A DNA stretch of 8,127 nucleotides. Origin: Sphingomonadales bacterium (GTDB lineage: Bacteria > Pseudomonadota > Alphaproteobacteria > Sphingomonadales > Sphingomonadaceae). The stretch lies in assembly GCA_004292705.1 (NCBI GenBank), contig RDXA01000431.1, positions 1 through 8,127 of the forward strand. The letters are read 5' to 3'. Position numbers and translations under genes: made by a program. Below the pieces are notes generated by a model. That model worked only from the letters and a program-made list of their open reading frames with translations. It was not told the DNA's origin and ran no database searches. The stretch's first letter is position 1. Every line of letters begins with the position of its first letter. Shown piece by piece: positions 6,227 through 8,127 of this stretch.

Positions 6227-6999
6227 GCCGCCTGTCTTTCTACAGGGAATCGTCCAATCAACTCACGCGCCAGGGACATGTAGGCGCGGCTGCCGGTGCA
6301 ATGCTGGTCGTAAATCAAGGCAGGGAGACCGTGGCTCGGCGCCTCGGACAGGCGGACGTTGCGCGGAATCACCGTCTCGAACACCAGCTTGCCGAGGCAA
6401 TCGCGCACATCGTCCGACACCTGATCGGTCAGGCGGTTGCGGCGATCATACATGGTCAGCGCCACCCCAATGATACTGAGGTCGGGATTGAAACGCTGCT
6501 GCACCTGGTCGACGGTTTGGAGCAATTGGCTCAATCCCTCCAGAGCGAAGAACTCGCATTGCAACGGCACCAGCAGCGTATCGGCGGCGCACAGCGCATT
6601 CAGCGTCAGCAAGCCCAGTGAGGGCGGGCAGTCGATAAAGCAGATATCGTGGCCAGTATGGTTCGTCAGAGCTTTGTCCAGCCGGTGGGTGCGCCCCTCA
6701 ACCGCCACCAACTCCACTTCGGCACCAGAGAGATCTACAGTTGCCGGGATCAGGTCGAGCCTCGGTATACTGGTCGGCACGATCGCGCTGCCAAGCGCCA
6801 CTTCATCGACCAGCAGATCATAGCTGGACACTTCTCGCGCCGCCGCGTGGATACCCAGACCGGTCGAAGCGTTGCCCTGTGGATCGAGGTCGATCAGCAA
6901 GGTGCGCCATCCCGTCGCAGCCATCGCCGTGGCAATATTGATCGCGGTGGTCGTCTTGCCCACTCCGCCCTTCTGATTGGCAATCGCGATGGTCAGCAT
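6223..6999 (-). CDS. parA: Chromosome-partitioning ATPase ParA (Soj type)
   Basis: A 258-residue ParA/MinD-superfamily ATPase that binds nucleoid DNA non-specifically as an ATP dimer; ParB at parS triggers hydrolysis, and the resulting gradient pulls the origins apart. Motifs: deviant Walker A KGGVGKTT (10-17, with signature Lys10 and Lys15), the LLIDLDPQGN segment (34-43), Walker B with FIDCPPSLG (121-129), LVPLQCEFFALEGL (143-156) and the conserved PRNVRLSEAPSHG (212-224). It is short, without the N-terminal helix-turn-helix of plasmid type Ia ParA, so it is the chromosomal form. The start at 6999 places the Walker box at residue 10 as usual, with a purine-rich GGACGGGAA ribosome site a few bases upstream. 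It overlaps parB by four bases and lies 58 bp downstream of rsmG, with a hairpin in the gap. Confidence 0.97.
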   Translation of the reverse strand: MLTIAIANQKGGVGKTTTAINIATAMAATGWRTLLIDLDPQGNASTGLGIHAAAREVSSYDLLVDEVALGSAIVPTSIPRLDLIPATVDLSGAEVELVAVEGRTHRLDKALTNHTGHDICFIDCPPSLGLLTLNALCAADTLLVPLQCEFFALEGLSQLLQTVDQVQQRFNPDLSIIGVALTMYDRRNRLTDQVSDDVRDCLGKLVFETVIPRNVRLSEAPSHGLPALIYDQHCTGSRAYMSLARELIGRFPVERQAA

Positions 7000-7021
7000 G
7001 GCGTGTTCCCGTCCTACCCGA

Positions 7022-7046
7022 GCACAGATTCCCGTTGAATCTGCGC
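7022..7046 (-). other. Inverted repeat in the rsmG-parA spacer, carrying two GANTC sites
   Basis: A perfect 7-bp stem, CAGATTC (7025-7031) and GAATCTG (7037-7043), with a 5-base loop, extends past one mismatch by two more pairs (7022-7023 with 7045-7046). It occupies much of the 58-bp gap between rsmG and parA and ends 22 bases before the parA start codon. Each arm contains a GANTC, the CcrM methylation sequence in alphaproteobacteria. There is no T run, so it is not a standard terminator. It could be an mRNA structure, a protein-binding site or chance; function is not established. Confidence 0.5.
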
Positions 7047-7057
7047 CTGTTCGCGTA

Positions 7058-7684
7058 TCAGGCCTTCACGATGATCCCGGCCTCGGGATCGGTCAAGGAA
7101 TGTTTCACGTGAAACATTGCCCGAATCGAAGGCTTCAATGTCTCCAACTCCTGCGCCGCCGAGCGCCCCTTGGGCAACACATAGGCGGTCTGCCTTGTGG
7201 AGAAGGGTGCGGATAGCTCCAGAAGCTTGGGGAGTGGGGCAAAGGCCCGTGCCGAAATGGCGCGGGCGGGGAACGGAGTGACGCGTTCGAGACGAAGGCC
7301 TTCAACCCGGCATTTCTTCAAATCGAGCGCGGCGATGGTGCGGTTGAGAAATTCCACACGGCGCGCACGGGATTCAACCAGCACCACCGGCATGTTGGGA
7401 CATAAGGCCGCGATCACCAGCCCTGGAAAGCCGGGACCACTGCCGAGATCGAGCCACGGCCCGCTGGCATTCGGCCCCAATGTTTCACGTGAAACATTTT
7501 CGAGCAGCTGCGCCGAATCCGCAATATGGCGCTGCCAGATATGCGGCTCCGTCGCTTTGGCGATGAGGTTCTGGCGCTGGTTCTCCTCCAGCACCAGCGC
7601 GGCGAAGCTATCGAGACGTGCCATCCCCGAAGCGTCGGTCAAGCCTGCGAGATAGGCGCGCGCCTCTCCTTCCGTAGCGATCAT
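7058..7684 (-). CDS. rsmG: 16S rRNA (guanine-527-N7)-methyltransferase RsmG (GidB)
   Basis: A 208-residue Rossmann-fold methyltransferase that uses S-adenosylmethionine to methylate N7 of G527 in 16S rRNA. Motifs: LEENQRQNLIAKA (32-44), the RHIADS box (52-57), the SAM-binding loop WLDLGSGPGFPGLVIA (77-92), VLVESRARRVEFL (101-113), RAFAPLPKLLE (146-156) and VLPKGRSAAQELE (169-181), a complete family profile of ordinary length. The start ATG overlaps the mnmG stop as ATGA. Two parS palindromes are part of the coding sequence: one encodes NVSRET (63-68) between the RHIADS box and the SAM loop, the other MFHVKH (190-195) near the C-terminus. Loss of this gene in other bacteria gives low-level streptomycin resistance. 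The mnmG-rsmG-parA-parB order is the classical origin-proximal arrangement. Confidence 0.96.
   Translation of the reverse strand: MIATEGEARAYLAGLTDASGMARLDSFAALVLEENQRQNLIAKATEPHIWQRHIADSAQLLENVSRETLGPNASGPWLDLGSGPGFPGLVIAALCPNMPVVLVESRARRVEFLNRTIAALDLKKCRVEGLRLERVTPFPARAISARAFAPLPKLLELSAPFSTRQTAYVLPKGRSAAQELETLKPSIRAMFHVKHSLTDPEAGIIVKA
7073..7090 (-). other. Small inverted repeat at the 3' end of rsmG
   Basis: GATCCCG (7073-7079) and CGGGATC (7084-7090) form a perfect 7-bp stem with a 4-base loop, inside the last codons of rsmG and 8 bases from the parS palindrome at 7099. It has no T run. With the hairpin at 7022-7046 and the parS palindrome it makes three inverted repeats in under 100 bp. 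It may be only a by-product of GC-rich coding sequence. Confidence 0.35.
7099..7118. other. parS: parS site 1 (ParB-binding centromere), in the rsmG 3' region
   Basis: TGTTTCACGTGAAACA (7101-7116) matches the widely conserved bacterial parS consensus exactly, and the perfect symmetry extends to 20 bp (7099-7118). It lies 100 bp upstream of the parA start codon, so ParB bound here could also influence parAB expression. It encodes MFHVKH in RsmG. Confidence 0.96.
7479..7498. other. parS: parS site 2, within rsmG
   Basis: The same 16-bp parS core (7481-7496), with symmetry extending to 20 bp, identical to site 1 over its whole length and 380 bp away from it. It encodes NVSRET in RsmG, a different frame from sites 1 and 3. 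Confidence 0.96.
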
Positions 7685-8127
7685 GCCGCAAGTCTGCGCC
7701 GCGCATGGACAAGCAAAGCGGAAAGCGCCGCAGGTGTCACGCCCGGCACGCGTCCCGCCGCCGCCAGCGTCCCCGGTGCGGCCCTGGTCAGTCGCTCAAC
7801 CATCTCGTTCGAGAGGCCGGGGACTTCGCAAAAAGGGAAGTCGGCCGAAAGCGGCAAGGCCTCACTCGCCCGCAAATCCCGCAATTCGGCGTCCTGCCGC
7901 GCCAGATAGGGCGCATAGGCCGCATCCTCGGCCATTTCCGCGGCGAGCATCGGGTCAAGCACGGTCACATCGGCCAGCCACGGTGCGAGGGCCTCAGGCG
8001 TTACTCCATCAAAGCGCAGCCACTCGGCCAGCGACTTCTCGCCGTGATCGCGGCGAACGGGAAGCCCGAGGTCAGCCAGCTCGCGGGCGTGAACCTTCTC
8101 CAAATGTTTCACGTGAAACATTTCGCG
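7681..8127 (-). CDS. mnmG: MnmG (GidA) tRNA uridine-34 modification enzyme, C-terminal part (5' end outside window)
   Basis: The last 148 residues of MnmG, the FAD protein that works with MnmE to place carboxymethylaminomethyl groups on U34 of certain tRNAs. Recognised from the helical C-terminal domain: AEDAAYAPYLARQDAELRDL, then SEALPLSADFPFCEVPGLSNE, MVERLTRAAPGTLAAAGRVPGVTPAAL and a final LLVHARRR, which follow the family's pattern. Full-length MnmG is about 620 residues, so most of the gene, including the FAD domain, lies beyond the right edge. The reading frame is open to position 8127, and the ATG at 8121 is an internal Met created by the parS sequence, not the start. The stop overlaps the rsmG start codon by four bases. 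The segment RE-MFHVKH-LEK at the start of the visible part is encoded by parS site 3. Confidence 0.94.
   Translation of the reverse strand, partial: REMFHVKHLEKVHARELADLGLPVRRDHGEKSLAEWLRFDGVTPEALAPWLADVTVLDPMLAAEMAEDAAYAPYLARQDAELRDLRASEALPLSADFPFCEVPGLSNEMVERLTRAAPGTLAAAGRVPGVTPAALSALLVHARRRLAA
8102..8123. other. parS: parS site 3, within mnmG
   Basis: The 16-bp parS core (8105-8120) is identical to the other two, and here the perfect symmetry extends to 22 bp (8102-8123). It is 624 bp from site 2 and encodes MFHVKH in MnmG, the same frame as site 1. It is close to the window edge, so more sites may follow. Confidence 0.96.

Noticed and set aside
5579..6283. Long plus-strand open frames opposite parB and parA
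   Set aside because: ParA and ParB are complete and highly conserved on the minus strand; the opposite frames are low-information Arg/Gln-rich products.
7196..7204. TGTGGAGAA, one mismatch from a DnaA box
   Set aside because: A single near-match inside rsmG coding sequence, with no cluster of boxes or AT-rich unwinding region nearby, does not support an origin in this window.
8119..8121. ATG at 8121 (minus strand) as the start of a separate 146-residue gene
   Set aside because: The reading frame stays open to the window edge and the protein is the C-terminal domain of MnmG; this ATG is simply part of the parS palindrome.

Overview
The window is high-GC, gene-dense chromosomal DNA of an alphaproteobacterium. 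The order parB-parA-rsmG-mnmG on one strand, with consensus parS sites embedded in it, is the conserved chromosome-segregation neighbourhood near the replication origin in this class. Protein style (Gly/Tyr-rich glycine-zipper envelope protein, DUF815-type ATPase, DmdC/FadE-like acyl-CoA dehydrogenase) suggests Sphingomonadales, perhaps Erythrobacteraceae. That placement is inference from sequence style, not a database match.

Layout. Positions 2-2126 (+): the C-terminal three quarters of an acyl-CoA dehydrogenase, cut by the left edge, followed one base later by a DUF815-family P-loop ATPase. Positions 2123-3601 (-): a membrane-anchored PQQ-dependent sugar (sorbosone-type) dehydrogenase, tail-to-tail with the ATPase gene and sharing a 4-base stop overlap. 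A 79-bp divergent spacer separates it from msrC (3681-4181, +), a free methionine-(R)-sulfoxide reductase with all three family cysteines. Positions 4307-5206 (+): a secreted glycine-zipper envelope protein preceded by a CtrA-like box and followed by a strong, probably bidirectional terminator (5226-5260).

From the terminator to the right edge everything is on the minus strand, transcribed mnmG (partial, 7681-8127) > rsmG (7058-7684) > parA (6223-6999) > parB (5264-6226). mnmG/rsmG and parA/parB each overlap by ATGA. Three parS palindromes with an identical 20-bp core (centres near 7108.5, 7488.5 and 8112.5) lie inside the coding sequences of rsmG (two) and mnmG (one). ParB would load on these sites, spread and be acted on by ParA to segregate the newly replicated origin. 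MnmG and RsmG are a tRNA- and an rRNA-modification enzyme that conventionally sit beside this locus.

No RNA genes, insertion sequences, CRISPR arrays or prophage genes were seen, and no gene-free stretch exceeds 130 bp. This is mostly conserved core genome. The more unusual points are the parS sites used as coding sequence in two different reading frames, the structured GANTC-containing spacer before parA, and the poorly characterised DUF815 ATPase and glycine-zipper protein. I did not find evidence of a novel multi-gene system.
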